DNA of 64,000 nucleotides from Streptomyces buecherae (GTDB lineage Bacteria; Actinomycetota; Actinomycetes; Streptomycetales; Streptomycetaceae): assembly GCF_014295035.1 (NCBI RefSeq), contig NZ_CP060404.1, forward strand, positions 372,001 to 436,000. The letters are read 5' to 3'. The first letter of the stretch is position 1, and each line of letters opens with the position of its first letter. The notes under the pieces were generated by a model, which was not told the DNA's origin, made no database searches, and saw only the letters and a list, made by a program, of their open reading frames with translations. Position numbers and translations under genes: made by a program. This document shows, piece by piece, positions 1 to 9,273 of the stretch.

Positions 1-4
1 TCTG

Positions 5-18
5 CAAAACTACTTTTG
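5..18. promoter_or_regulatory. Candidate operator of the ArsR-type regulator
   Basis: An inverted repeat CAAAA-CTAC-TTTTG sits 31 bp before the ATG at 50. It is A/T-rich against a very GC-rich background, as expected of a winged-helix operator or promoter. The upstream limit is cut by the window edge. That the adjacent ArsR-type protein binds it is inference. Confidence 0.45.
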
Positions 19-49
19 GAAAGCTGTCGCAACGTTCTAGCCTCCCGTC

Positions 50-697
50 ATGCCGAGCGACGAACAACCACGACGCGTACTCGACCCCGAGCGGGACGCG
101 GCGGCCCTGAAGGCCCTGACGCACCCGTTGCGCATCCGACTCCTGGGCCTGTTGCGCCAGGACGGTCCGGCCACCGCGAGTGAGCTGGCGGTCAGGACCG
201 GCGAGTCGTCCGCTTCCACCAGCTACCACCTGCGCGTCCTGGCGAAGTACGCGTTCGTGGCCGAGGCCGAGCACCGGGACGGGCGGGAGCGCCGCTGGCG
301 GGCCGTGCACGCCGTGACCTCCTGGAGCAACACGGCCATGGAAGCCTCCCCAGGCAGCCGCGCCTACGTCAGCGTGTCGCGCAGGGCCCAGGTCGAGCAC
401 CTGGAGGCATCGCTCGCCCGGCACGAGGCCGATGTCGCCGAGGGGCGGCTGGGGCAGGAGTGGGTGGAGCCGTCCGGGATCAGTGACCTGGCGCCCCGGC
501 TGACCCCCGAGTCACTCACCGAACTCGGGGAGGTGCTCGACCGGAAACTGGAGGAGCTGACCGCCCGCGACGCGCGCGACCCGCGCGCCACCCAGGTCAT
601 CCTGCTGACCGCCGGGCTGCCCCTGGCCCCCCGCGACCACGGCACGGAGCCGGACGCGCCCTCGCCCACCGCGCCACACGCCGACGACGCGTCATGA
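50..697 (+). CDS. ArsR-family winged-helix transcriptional regulator
   Basis: 215-residue putative DNA-binding repressor. The first ~90 residues form the winged helix: a 'LKALTHPLRIRLLGLLR' helix, then 'TASELAVRTGESSASTSYHL' as the recognition helix-turn-helix. The C-terminal ~110 residues are charged and of unknown ligand specificity; no cysteine metal-binding motif is visible, so metal sensing is unlikely. Its stop overlaps the ATG of the downstream MFS transporter by 4 nt (ATGA), implying translational coupling. The natural reading is a repressor controlling its own exporter, with an A/T-rich inverted repeat just upstream as candidate operator. This is the arrangement of many streptomycete ArsR-MFS drug-efflux pairs. 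The substrate is unknown. Confidence 0.85.
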   Translation: MPSDEQPRRVLDPERDAAALKALTHPLRIRLLGLLRQDGPATASELAVRTGESSASTSYHLRVLAKYAFVAEAEHRDGRERRWRAVHAVTSWSNTAMEASPGSRAYVSVSRRAQVEHLEASLARHEADVAEGRLGQEWVEPSGISDLAPRLTPESLTELGEVLDRKLEELTARDARDPRATQVILLTAGLPLAPRDHGTEPDAPSPTAPHADDAS

Positions 698-2058
698 CGG
701 AGCCGCTGGTCATGCGCACCGCGCGGCGCCGCTACAGCACGGTCTGCGTGCTGTTCTGGCTGCCGCTGGGGCTGGCCATCGCTCCCCAGGTCCTGCTGTT
801 CACCGAGCGCGGCATGACCATGGCGGCCATCGCGGGGTTCTTCGCCGCGCACTCCCTGACCGCCGCCGCGCTGGAGCTGCCCACCGGCGGGCTGTCCGAC
901 GTCCTCGGCCGGCGCGCCGTCCTGGCCACCGCCGGCCTGCTCAACGTGGTGGCCCTGGTCCTGGTGGGCCTGGGCACCGCTCCCTGGCTGCTCGGCCTGG
1001 GCATGGCCCTGGTGGGCGCGGGACGTGCCCTGTCCAGCGGGCCGGCCGAAGCCTGGTACGTGGACACCGTCCAGGCGCACTGCGGGCCCGACGCCGAGTT
1101 GCGCACCGGTCTGGCCCGCGGCGCCGCCGCGACCTCGGCCGCGCTCGCCACCGGAACCCTCGTCGGCGGCGCCCTGCCCTGGCTGCTCGGGCTCGGCCCC
1201 GACCTCGGCGCCCAACTGAGCGCGGCGACCTCCGGGTCGGTGCTGCCGCTCTCCGTTCCGATGCTGTTGGGCGCGGCGGTCGAGGTCGTCTTCGTGCTGT
1301 ACGTCCTGACCGCGCTGCGGGAGCCACCCCGGCCGGCAACCACCGCGCACGACGTACTCCGAGGCGTCCCGGCCACGGTGCTGGACGGGCTGCGGCTGGG
1401 CAGCCGCGACGGGCTGGTCCGACGCGTGCTCCTCAGCGCGGGGGCCGCCGGCGGAGCGCTGGCCACGGTCGAGTTGCTCACGCCGGGCCGCGCCGCGGCC
1501 CTCACGGGCACGACCGAGTCGGGGGCGGTGCTCTTCGCCGCCCTCGCCTGCGCCGGGTACCTCTGCCACGCCCTGGGCAGTCACCTCGCCCCGCTGACCG
1601 CACGCCTCGCGGGCGGTTCCGAACGCGCCATCCTGGTGAGCCTCGGCGGCGGCGCGAGCGGTGTGCTGCTGCTCGGCGCCACCGCCGCGTTCCAGACAAC
1701 GGCCTCCACGGTCCTCGCGGTCGTCGGCTACGCCCTGGTCTACCTCGGCCTCGGCGCGGCGGGGCCGAGTGAGAACGACCTCCTTCACCGCCGTGTGGCC
1801 AGCGCGGGCCGGGCCACGGCACTGTCCGTCCAGTCCCTCGCGCTGCAACTGACGGCGGCTCTGACCGGCTTGGTCATCGGCTTCCTCCCGGCGGGCCCGC
1901 CGCGTTGGTTGCTCGGCGGCACCGTGCTGCTCGCCGGGGCCGTGCTGTGGATTCGGCGGGGCGGGCCAACGCCCCCGGCTCCCAGCGCGACGCCCGAGCC
2001 GCGGGCCGCCTCGCCCGCACTGAGCGCCGCCAACTCGGCCCCGGCGGCGGGCCGTTAA
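694..2058 (+). CDS. MFS transporter (probable drug exporter)
   Basis: 454-residue polytopic membrane protein with about 12 hydrophobic segments. The MFS loop motif between segments 2 and 3 appears as 'GGLSDVLGRRAVL' (G-x-x-x-D-x-x-G-R-R). The tail of ~30 residues is Ala/Pro-rich and cytoplasmic-looking. It starts inside the stop codon of the ArsR-type regulator (ATGA overlap), so the two form one operon. By analogy with such pairs it is probably a proton-driven exporter of a hydrophobic compound sensed by the regulator; the substrate cannot be inferred. It ends 7 bp before the convergent small membrane protein, leaving no room for a separate terminator. Confidence 0.85.
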   Translation: MTEPLVMRTARRRYSTVCVLFWLPLGLAIAPQVLLFTERGMTMAAIAGFFAAHSLTAAALELPTGGLSDVLGRRAVLATAGLLNVVALVLVGLGTAPWLLGLGMALVGAGRALSSGPAEAWYVDTVQAHCGPDAELRTGLARGAAATSAALATGTLVGGALPWLLGLGPDLGAQLSAATSGSVLPLSVPMLLGAAVEVVFVLYVLTALREPPRPATTAHDVLRGVPATVLDGLRLGSRDGLVRRVLLSAGAAGGALATVELLTPGRAAALTGTTESGAVLFAALACAGYLCHALGSHLAPLTARLAGGSERAILVSLGGGASGVLLLGATAAFQTTASTVLAVVGYALVYLGLGAAGPSENDLLHRRVASAGRATALSVQSLALQLTAALTGLVIGFLPAGPPRWLLGGTVLLAGAVLWIRRGGPTPPAPSATPEPRAASPALSAANSAPAAGR

Positions 2059-2065
2059 TCGGGTC

Positions 2066-2410
2066 CTACGCCTGACCCAGCATCGAGAACGCCCAGCCGA
2101 TCGCGATCAGCGGCACCACGATGGCCAGCACGCCGAGCGCGGTCCCGGCCCGGGCCCGGTGGCGGTCGGTCACTGTCCGGTCCCGCATCCGGGCCAGCGC
2201 TCCGGTGCCCGAGACGACCGCGCAGATGCCCGTGGGTAGCACGAAGTACGCCGGTACGACGCGGACCCACGCCGAGGCAGCGGCCGGCAACAGCGGGCAG
2301 CCCATGAGGGTGACGGCGGCGAGACCGAGGAGCAGCGAGGCCGTGCCCGTCGGCTGCTGCGCCGCCGCCCGGTGCTCGCGCGCGCGGACGGTCCGCTCTA
2401 CGGAACTCAT
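2066..2410 (-). CDS. Small DUF4190-like membrane protein
   Basis: 114-residue protein starting MSSVERTVRAREHRAAAQ; an in-frame ATG 36 nt upstream is possible but adds an atypical Arg/Leu stretch. After a charged cytoplasmic start there are two or three hydrophobic segments ('ASLLLGLAAVTLMGCPLLP', 'YFVLPTGICAVVSGTGALARM', 'ALGVLAIVVPLIAIGWAF'). The GLA...G(T)GALARMR pattern resembles the DUF4190 family of small actinobacterial membrane proteins of unknown function. It stands alone, convergent with the MFS gene. Confidence 0.6.
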   Translation of the reverse strand: MSSVERTVRAREHRAAAQQPTGTASLLLGLAAVTLMGCPLLPAAASAWVRVVPAYFVLPTGICAVVSGTGALARMRDRTVTDRHRARAGTALGVLAIVVPLIAIGWAFSMLGQA

Positions 2411-2614
2411 GCTCCGAGAGGCTAGGCGGAGGCCGGCGGAGGCCACGTGGGCGCGGCTACCTAGATCGTCCTGAGTAGTCCCGCCGGGTCGGCGGCGTTC
2501 CGCGCGGTCTCTCCGGGCCGGCCTGGCCCCCGTACGGTCGCGGGCCCCGCCCCTCGGTGGGTCGTGGGGACGGGCGGGCGGGTGCCCGGCCGGGGTGGCC
2601 GGCCGGGCCTGCGG

Positions 2615-3889
2615 TCAGCGGGCCACCTCCGGGTAGAAGTCGCGCGGCTTGCCCGACGAGTCCTTCAACCTGCCGAGGAGGCTCGACGGGTACTCGATGA
2701 ACCAGTAGCTCGCCACCGCCACGGGGATCGACACCGCCAGCACGATGAGCAGCGCGAGCGGAAAGCCCTCCGGCCCCTGCGGCAGCAGGCCGACCTTGTG
2801 CGCCTGGAGCATGATCGGCTCGTGCCAGATGAAGAGGCTGTAGCTGACCAGGCCGGTTCCGGTGAGCCAGCGGGTGTGCAGCACCCGGTGCCAGCGCACC
2901 CGCCGCGCCGCCTGCAGGGTGCTGTAGAGCAGTACGACCCACAGCAGGCTGGCGATCGGGTGGTAGAAGGTGAACACGAGGTTCTCCGGCGCCGAGTAGA
3001 GCGAGAGCGCGAAGAGGCCCACCGCCGAGGCCGCCGACAGGGCCGCCGAGCACCAGCCCGGCAGCTTGCCCCTGCCGTCGAGCGCCACCATCAGCACGGC
3101 CAGGCCCATGCCGGCCGCGAAGCCGCCGAAGCGGGCCTGCGGCCCGAAGTAGGCCGCCCAGTCGGTGTGCGGCACGCCCCACGCGTAGCGGGCCACGGCG
3201 AGCCACACCAGGGGGACGGCGAACAGGGCGGCGCAGCCGGCGGCGCACAGCGCCGCGCGCCCGCCGCGCGTGCCGATCCTCCCGCAGGCGCGCACCGCCA
3301 GCGGCCCGATGGCCACCAGCGTCAGATAGAAGACGATCTCCAGCGAGAGCGACCAGGTGGGGCCGAGGGTGTAGAAGATCCGGTCGCTGTCGAAGACGTG
3401 CGTGAACGTCAGGTGCTCCACCAGGTCCCGCCAGTCGCCCGGCAGGGACGGGTTGCGCGAGGCCCACACCACCAGGACGGCCAGGAAGTACAGCGGCACG
3501 ATGCGGATGGCGCGCCGGAACAGGAACAGCCGGGCCGGGCGCACCGAACCCCGGTCGATCGCGGCGCGCGCGTAGGAGAGCGTGAGCAGGTACGCGGACA
3601 GGACGAAGAAGAAGTCGATGACCTCAAGGGAGATCAGGGCACCGAGGAACCGGTTGTCCAGCGGCGGGTGGGAGCCGCGCGCGTCGTAGGTGTGGTACTG
3701 CTGCCAGACGTGGAAGAGGACCGTGCTGAGCGCGGCGATCCCGCGGAAGCTCTGGATCTCGGTGGCGCCGGCCCGCGCTGGCGCGGCGGCGGCCTCGGCC
3801 CGGGCGGCGTCCGCGCCACGCGCGGCCCTCTCGCGCCGGGGGGCCGGGATGCGCGCTGACAGGTCGGTCGGGGGCGGGGCTGCGGTCAC
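2615..3889 (-). CDS. Membrane O-acyltransferase (acyltransferase-3 family)
   Basis: 424 residues from a GTG start. This start is chosen because GTGA overlaps the stop of the upstream glycosyltransferase by 4 nt; the longer open frame upstream lies in that gene's coding region. After ~45 Ala/Arg-rich residues comes the family entry motif 'IQSFRGIAALSTVLFHVWQQY' with its conserved Arg and His. About ten membrane segments follow, including 'IDFFFVLSAYLLTLSYAR' and 'IWHEPIML'. Acyltransferase-3 proteins move acetyl or other acyl groups onto polysaccharides, lipids or antibiotics. Coupling to a processive GT2 enzyme suggests it acylates the polymer or glycolipid made by that enzyme; this role is inference. 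Confidence 0.85.
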   Translation of the reverse strand: MTAAPPPTDLSARIPAPRRERAARGADAARAEAAAAPARAGATEIQSFRGIAALSTVLFHVWQQYHTYDARGSHPPLDNRFLGALISLEVIDFFFVLSAYLLTLSYARAAIDRGSVRPARLFLFRRAIRIVPLYFLAVLVVWASRNPSLPGDWRDLVEHLTFTHVFDSDRIFYTLGPTWSLSLEIVFYLTLVAIGPLAVRACGRIGTRGGRAALCAAGCAALFAVPLVWLAVARYAWGVPHTDWAAYFGPQARFGGFAAGMGLAVLMVALDGRGKLPGWCSAALSAASAVGLFALSLYSAPENLVFTFYHPIASLLWVVLLYSTLQAARRVRWHRVLHTRWLTGTGLVSYSLFIWHEPIMLQAHKVGLLPQGPEGFPLALLIVLAVSIPVAVASYWFIEYPSSLLGRLKDSSGKPRDFYPEVAR

Positions 3890-6234
3890 GGCCTGGCCAC
3901 CGCCTTCGCGGCGGCCCGCGGCGTGACGCGCCACTGCCGGTCCCCCAACGCCTCCTTGAGGTGGGCCTGTCGGGCCACGATGTTCTTGAAGTGGGAGTAG
4001 AAGAAGGTCGACGCGAACAGGTAGCGCCAGAACCAGGCGCGCCGGCGGCGCAGTTCGGGCACCGCGAGCCGCCAGGCGAAGCACGCCTGCACCACGCCGG
4101 CCGACAGCGTGAACAGCATGGCGAGCACGCAGATCGGCACCGCCCAGTCGAGTTCGCCCGGGCCGCCGGCGCGCCAGATCGAGTACAGCAGGATGGGCAG
4201 GATCTGCAGGGTCAGCCAGGGTTGGACCTCGCGCCAGCCGAGCAGGACGGTCAGGCCGAGCTTCTGCCGCGCGGTGAAGACGGGCGAGCGCAGGGCGCGC
4301 CACAGGTGCTTGAGGGAGACCTGGAGCCAACCCTGCGCCCAGCGGGAGCGCTGGTTCCACAGTGGCCCGAGTTGGGTGGGGGCCAACTCGCGGGAGATGA
4401 GGGTGCGGTCCATCGCGAACCGGGCGCCCTCGCCGAGCGCGCGCAGCGTGGAGTCGATGTCCTCGGTGAGCATCGAGCCGTGCATGCGGGTACGGGCCAG
4501 CAGATCGGTGCGCCAGAAGCCGTTGGAGCCGCCGAAGACCCCGAAGCCGTACATGCGGGTGCGCCCCGGGTGGCTCACGGCGTAGATGGCCTCGAACTCC
4601 ACGGCGACCAGGCGGGCCACCCAGGAGCTGTCACCGTTGCGGATCACGCAGTGGCCCTGCACCACGTCGTAGCCGTTGGACAGCCAGTGCCAGGCGTGTT
4701 GGAAGGCGTCGCGGGCCGGGTGGTGGTCCGCGTCGAAGATGCCCACCATCTCGCCGCGGACCCGGGTGACGGCCGCGTTGATGTTCTGCGCCTTGGATGT
4801 GCTGCCGACCACCGGCAGCAGCACCAGGCGCGGGTCGCGGCGGGCGATCTCGCGCAGCGTCTCCTCGACGGGCAGCGGGTGCGGGGTGTTGTACGCGAGG
4901 ACGATCTCCAACTCGCCGGGGTAGTCGAGTTGGAGGAAGGATTCGACGGTGTCCACGATGGTCGCCGCCTCGTTGGGCAGGTAGGCGGCGATGACGGCGC
5001 TGGCCGGCGGGTAGGGCTGGGCCGGCCGCTGCGGTCTCGGGGTCGCGTCCAGCGCGTACAGGCACTCCAGGACGATCAGCGCGGCGGAGACCAGCAGGCC
5101 GGCGACCACGACCCAGTACACGGCGGAGCCCACGTCCCAGCCGTGCGCGTAGGTCTGCTGGTAGAAGACGAACGGCGCGCCGACGCCGAGGGCCAGCACG
5201 AGCAGCGGCGACAGGGTGTTCAGCAGCAGCTTGACTGCCGCGCCGAGCGAGCGGCGTGGGCGGCGGTGCCGGTCCGGCTGGGCCCGCATCCACGGCGCGT
5301 ACAGCACCGGCCGCAGGTCGCGGTGGCGGATGGCCTCGGCGACCGCGTCCTTGGCGCGTTCGACGGGCTGCTCGCGCCGCGCGCAGTCGGCCAGCGGGGC
5401 CCAGCCGACGGCGGGGGTCAGGCGCACGTTCTCGTCGGCGACGATGAAGCGGGTCCCGGCGACCTGGCGGGCGAAGTCCTGGAGGGTGGCGCGCGCCGTG
5501 TCCTCGTCGACGCCGGGCAGCAGCATCAGCAGGTGGCCATCGTCGTCCCAGCCCAGCCGGTCGCTGGGGCCGCCGGTGCGCTCGGCGACGCCGGCCAGCC
5601 GCTCGGCGACCTCGCGCCGCACGCGCTGGCCCAGGCGCGCTTCCAGGGCGGGCATCTCGGCGACGGCGACCACGGCCAGCACCCCGGCGCGGCGCCCGGC
5701 CAACGGGCGCCCCAGCTCCCGGTCGAGTTCGTCGAGGAAGTGCGGGCTTGAGTACAGGCCGGTGCGCGGGTCGAGCAGGAGGCTCTCGACCGGCACCGGC
5801 ACCCGACGCAGCTTGGCCTCGATGCGCGCGGACAGCTCCGCGGGGTCGGAGGTCTCGGCGACGCAGTCGTCGGCCCCGTGGCGCAGCACGTCTACCACGC
5901 CGGCGGGTCCCGACCGGGCGGTGACGACGAGCAGCGGCAGTGCCCGGCCGGCGGGCGCGGCCCGTACCTCGCGGACCACGGCGAGCCCCGCGCGTTCGTC
6001 GTCGAGCGCGACGATGGCGTCCGGCGGGGCCTGTTGGATGCGGGCGCTGACCTGGCCCGGTTCGGCGTGGCTCACCTCGTGACCGGTGGACCGCAGCGTC
6101 TGGGTGAGCCGTTCCAGACGCCGCCCGGGTATCCCGACGGCCAGCACGTGCCCGCCGGGGCGGGATAGGCCCTGCCGCGTCCCGTTCGGAGCCGATGGCG
6201 CGTCCGGTGCGTGGGGGTGGTGCGAAGTGAGCAC
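3886..6234 (-). CDS. Receiver-like/GGDEF-like/GT2 fusion: processive glycosyltransferase
   Basis: 782 residues from GTG at 6234, preceded at 9 nt by the ribosome site GGAAGGA (6250-6244). Residues ~27-145 resemble a response-regulator receiver ('DAIVALDDERAG', 'PLLVVTARS', 'HGADDCVAE'). Residues ~150-310 resemble a diguanylate-cyclase domain ('DPRTGLYSSPHFLDELDREL'), but the GGDEF signature is replaced by GWDDDGH near 228-234, so cyclase activity is unlikely. Two membrane segments lie at ~334-358 and ~369-395. The GT2 catalytic domain (~410-640) has D501-A-D503, TED (590-592) and the QxxRW motif at Q628, as in cellulose and hyaluronan synthases. Further membrane helices follow. It probably polymerises a surface polysaccharide; the fused N-terminus probably regulates it. 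Product unknown. Confidence 0.88.
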   Translation of the reverse strand: MLTSHHPHAPDAPSAPNGTRQGLSRPGGHVLAVGIPGRRLERLTQTLRSTGHEVSHAEPGQVSARIQQAPPDAIVALDDERAGLAVVREVRAAPAGRALPLLVVTARSGPAGVVDVLRHGADDCVAETSDPAELSARIEAKLRRVPVPVESLLLDPRTGLYSSPHFLDELDRELGRPLAGRRAGVLAVVAVAEMPALEARLGQRVRREVAERLAGVAERTGGPSDRLGWDDDGHLLMLLPGVDEDTARATLQDFARQVAGTRFIVADENVRLTPAVGWAPLADCARREQPVERAKDAVAEAIRHRDLRPVLYAPWMRAQPDRHRRPRRSLGAAVKLLLNTLSPLLVLALGVGAPFVFYQQTYAHGWDVGSAVYWVVVAGLLVSAALIVLECLYALDATPRPQRPAQPYPPASAVIAAYLPNEAATIVDTVESFLQLDYPGELEIVLAYNTPHPLPVEETLREIARRDPRLVLLPVVGSTSKAQNINAAVTRVRGEMVGIFDADHHPARDAFQHAWHWLSNGYDVVQGHCVIRNGDSSWVARLVAVEFEAIYAVSHPGRTRMYGFGVFGGSNGFWRTDLLARTRMHGSMLTEDIDSTLRALGEGARFAMDRTLISRELAPTQLGPLWNQRSRWAQGWLQVSLKHLWRALRSPVFTARQKLGLTVLLGWREVQPWLTLQILPILLYSIWRAGGPGELDWAVPICVLAMLFTLSAGVVQACFAWRLAVPELRRRRAWFWRYLFASTFFYSHFKNIVARQAHLKEALGDRQWRVTPRAAAKAVARP

Positions 6235-6250
6235 CTGAGGGTGTCCTTCC

Positions 6251-7298
6251 TGCCAGGGGGCGCGCGGCCCGTCGCGAACGCCGGGCCGCGTGGCGGCTGG
6301 CGTGGACGGGTCCGCCGCGCGCCTCCGTGGACGATCGCGACGGTGTGGTGGTGGGGGCGTACCGCGAAGGGCGGCGCGCCCGCTGGGCCCTACCGGCCGT
6401 GCGCCGTACGGGCCGTACGCCGGAACCGCGCCCTGCCTGGCGGCCACCCCGCGCGGGGCGCGCGGCACCGCGCCACGGCGTGACCCTTGGGGCGTGGTGC
6501 CGCGCCGGTGCTCTCGTCCCGCACGACGAGGGCGGGGCTGGGGTGGCGCCCCGCCGCCGCGCGAGCGGCGGCACTGACCCGGGGGCACGGCGCGGCGGGA
6601 TGGCGCCCGGGCGCGCGTGGCCCGGCCCGCCGCGTGGCGCGGCGGGCTGTGGTGGGAGCCGGGTGGGCGCCGCGTACGACCGTGGCCGGGCCGCGCGGCG
6701 TGGGCGCGGGGCCGCTAGCCCCGGCGGCGTCTGGGGGCCGCAGGGGCGGAGGGTCTGTCGCCGCGGGCCGGCCGGAGGCGATCGGCGCGCGACGGGCGCG
6801 CGGCGCCCGGCGCGCGGTGCTGGGGCCCACGACAGGGCGGTACCGAGGTACGTCTCTCGCGCGCGCCCTGGCCGACGAGGGCGAGGCGCGCGGTGGTGCG
6901 AGCCGGGGACGCGCGACCGCGCGTCGGTTTGTTCCGCATCTGTGTGGTCCCGTCCTGGTCGGATCGTGGGGGGAGGACCGGATGGCGCAGGTGCCGCCAC
7001 CTATCCCGGCCGTGGCCGGGCCAGTTCAGTAACGTCAGCCTCTGCGATCACTATGACACCACGCCTTCGACGGTGTAACGCCTCGATGAAGTCCCCTCGA
7101 CCCACCGTCCGGGTACGCCCGTAATGCACGCTTTCCGCTGGCGAGAAGCGTTCCCTCGGCTGGCGGGAACGCGCCGGCCCCACACGGGCCCGGGCGACGG
7201 CGGGAGCGCGTCGCCCCCGCCGCCGCCCGGTGCCGCCCGGCTTCGCCGTCCAAGCCGGACGGCCGGGCGGCCGTGTTGTCCTCGCGGGTCGGTCGGGG
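6251..7298. other. Long non-coding GC-rich gap
   Basis: About 1.05 kb between two minus-strand genes. Several long open frames exist on both strands, but they are Arg/Pro/Gly/Ala-rich, lack any recognisable domain and have no consistent codon bias, so I read the stretch as non-coding. It includes the close repeat ccgtac-ggg-ccgtac (~6401-6422) and a lower-GC island at ~7020-7080. That island could hold the promoter for the glycosyltransferase side, but it is far from that start codon. Confidence 0.5.
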
Positions 7299-8084
7299 TC
7301 AGCCAACGGCCAGGTTGGCGAAGGCCGCGACGTCCTCGGCGATGGCCGCCACCACCCGCTCCTGCTGCGGGGTGATGAAGAAGTGACCGCCGGGGAAGGT
7401 ACGGAAGGTGAAGCCGCCGTCGGTCAGCTTCGACCACGCCTTGGCCTCGTCCAGGTTGACCCGCGGGTCCGACTCGCCGGTGAGCACGCTGATCGGGCAG
7501 TGCAGCACCGGCGCGCTGCCGTCCACGTCGCACCGGTAGGTCTCGATGGCCGTGTAGTCGGCGCGGATGGCCGGCAGCACCATCCGCAGCAACTCCTCGT
7601 CGGCCAGCAGCCCGGAGTCGGTCCCGCTGAGCGCGCGGATCTCGGCGATCAGCCCGTCGTCGCCCCGCTGGTGGACGTTCTCGTCCCGGAAGGTGATCGG
7701 CGCCCGCCGCCCGGAGGCGATCAGGCCGCGCAGGTGGACGTTGCCGTCCCGCTCGAAGCGGCGCGCCAGTTCGAAGCCGAGCACCGCGCCCATGCTGTGC
7801 CCGAAGAGCACCAGCGGGCGGTCCGCCCAGGGCGCGAGCGCCGCGTAGATCGCGTCGACCAGGTCGCCCACGTTCTCCAACGGCGGTTCGGCGCGCCGGT
7901 CCTGGCGGCCCGGGTACTGCACCGACAGCACGTCGGTGGTCTCGGAGAGCGCCTTGGAGAAGGGGAAGAAGAAGGAAGCGGACCCTCCTGCGTGCGGCAG
8001 GAGCACCACGCGGTGCGGACTGTCGGCTACGGGATGGAAGCGCCGGACCCACAGGTCGTCGGTCGTGGATTCCGTGGTGCTCAT
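7299..8084 (-). CDS. Type II thioesterase / alpha-beta hydrolase
   Basis: 261 residues starting MSTTESTTDDLW, with ribosome site GAGGGT just upstream. The order and motifs are those of standalone thioesterases of NRPS/PKS systems: 'VVLLPHAGGSASFFFPFSK' at the start, nucleophile elbow GHSMGA, the late Asp in 'LTGESDPRVN', and the catalytic His in 'FPGGHFF'. Such enzymes remove misprimed acyl groups from carrier proteins or release products. No synthetase, carrier protein or other biosynthetic gene is seen within 20 kb either side, so it is an orphan here. It could serve a cluster elsewhere or be a leftover of one. Confidence 0.85.
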   Translation of the reverse strand: MSTTESTTDDLWVRRFHPVADSPHRVVLLPHAGGSASFFFPFSKALSETTDVLSVQYPGRQDRRAEPPLENVGDLVDAIYAALAPWADRPLVLFGHSMGAVLGFELARRFERDGNVHLRGLIASGRRAPITFRDENVHQRGDDGLIAEIRALSGTDSGLLADEELLRMVLPAIRADYTAIETYRCDVDGSAPVLHCPISVLTGESDPRVNLDEAKAWSKLTDGGFTFRTFPGGHFFITPQQERVVAAIAEDVAAFANLAVG

Positions 8085-8532
8085 AGCTACCCTCGTTCCT
8101 AGGTCGTGCTGCGATCCCTGATGGTGGCCGCCCGCCGACACGAGTTCCGGGTCAACGGGCACCGCCCTATCTCATCAGGCATCGGCACAACGGGACAGCT
8201 CGGCCCAGCCCTTGACGCGGTGTTGGAAGAATCACGCACGACCGGTGTGACCAGCGCACCCGTGTCGGAATGCGGCCGATTTCCACCGCCGGGGCGGGGC
8301 TTGTCGGCGCGTGGCACGGCGCACTCGCCCACGCGTCACGTCCGCGCCCACCCCTGTCCTCCCGCGCGTCACCCGTACCGTGCCGCGTTCGGGCCCCTCA
8401 AGCCGCGCCCGCGCGGGTGCACTTCGCCGCCCGGCGGTGCGCGCCGGCGCTGCCGGGGCACGCTGGCGGTGGACCTGCCCGGGAAAACACCCGTCCGGTC
8501 AACAGAGGAACCGAGGAAGGGGCACCACCGCC
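8085..8532. other. Divergent intergenic region
   Basis: 448 bp between the start codons of the thioesterase (minus) and the methyltransferase (plus). It contains a TTGACG hexamer at 8212-8217 but no convincing partner -10. The part from 8290 to 8480 is GC-rich and featureless. The methyltransferase ribosome site (GAGGAAGG, about 8511-8518) lies at the right end. Nothing coding was recognised. Confidence 0.4.
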
Positions 8533-9273
8533 ATGCGGGGACGCAGCCGCGACGTCCGTCAGCAACCCGTCCACCACCCGCTGTTCGCCCGCTCCTACGC
8601 GCGGCTCGCCCCGCTGGCCGACGAGCGCGCGGGGCTCGGGGCGCTACGTGACGAACTGCTCACCGGCCTCACCGGGCGGGTCATCGAGATCGGCGCGGGC
8701 AGCGGCCTGAACTTCGCGCGGTACCCGCGCCAGGTCGCCGAGGTGGTGGCGATCGAGCCGGAGAGCCACCTGCGCGGGCTCGCGGTCACGGCCGCGCTGC
8801 GCGCACACGTCCCGGTGGACGTGGTGCCCGCGCGGGCGGAGGCGCTGCCGGTCAAGAGCGAGGCGTTCGACGCGGTGGTGACGGCGCTGGTGCTCTGCTC
8901 GGTACAGGACCTGCGCCGGTCGTTGCGCGAGTTGCGCCGGGTGCTGCGTCCCGGCGGTGAGCTGCGCTTCCTGGAGCACGGCCGGGCCCGGGGGCGTGCC
9001 ATGGCGCTGACCCAGCGGGCGCTGGACCGTACGGTGTGGCCGGCCCTGTGCGGCGGCTGCCACACGAGCCGCGACATCGTGGCCGAGGTACGCCGGGCCG
9101 GGTTCGAGATCGACACCCACCGGCGGCTGCGCGTGCCCGAGCGCGGGCTGCCGCTGCCGACCAGCTCGTGCGTACTGGGCGTGGCCCGACGGCCGCCGCT
9201 GCCCGTCGACGGCGAACGGCCGGGCGCGACGGACGACGACGGCGGGCCGCCGCCCGCCCAGGGCCGGGACTGA
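8533..9273 (+). CDS. Class I SAM-dependent methyltransferase
   Basis: 246 residues from the ATG at 8533 that follows a purine-rich GAGGAAGG site. 'FARSYARLAPLADERAGLGA' precedes the SAM-binding motif I 'VIEIGAGSGLNFARYP'. It continues with 'VVAIEPE' (acidic ribose-binding end of strand 2), 'FDAVVTALVLCSVQDLRRSL' (motif II/III) and 'LRPGGELRFLEHGRA'. This is the layout of Methyltransf_11 proteins related to UbiE and the METTL7 group. Substrate unknown. The last ~25 residues are a Gly/Asp-rich tail. It runs in the same direction as the LLM oxidoreductase but 164 bp ahead of it, so operon membership is uncertain. Confidence 0.85.
   Translation: MRGRSRDVRQQPVHHPLFARSYARLAPLADERAGLGALRDELLTGLTGRVIEIGAGSGLNFARYPRQVAEVVAIEPESHLRGLAVTAALRAHVPVDVVPARAEALPVKSEAFDAVVTALVLCSVQDLRRSLRELRRVLRPGGELRFLEHGRARGRAMALTQRALDRTVWPALCGGCHTSRDIVAEVRRAGFEIDTHRRLRVPERGLPLPTSSCVLGVARRPPLPVDGERPGATDDDGGPPPAQGRD

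Noticed and set aside
6327..7124. 265-codon open frame on the plus strand in the non-coding gap
   Set aside because: Arg/Gly/Pro composition, no ribosome site, no domain; several frames are open at once, as in random high-GC DNA.
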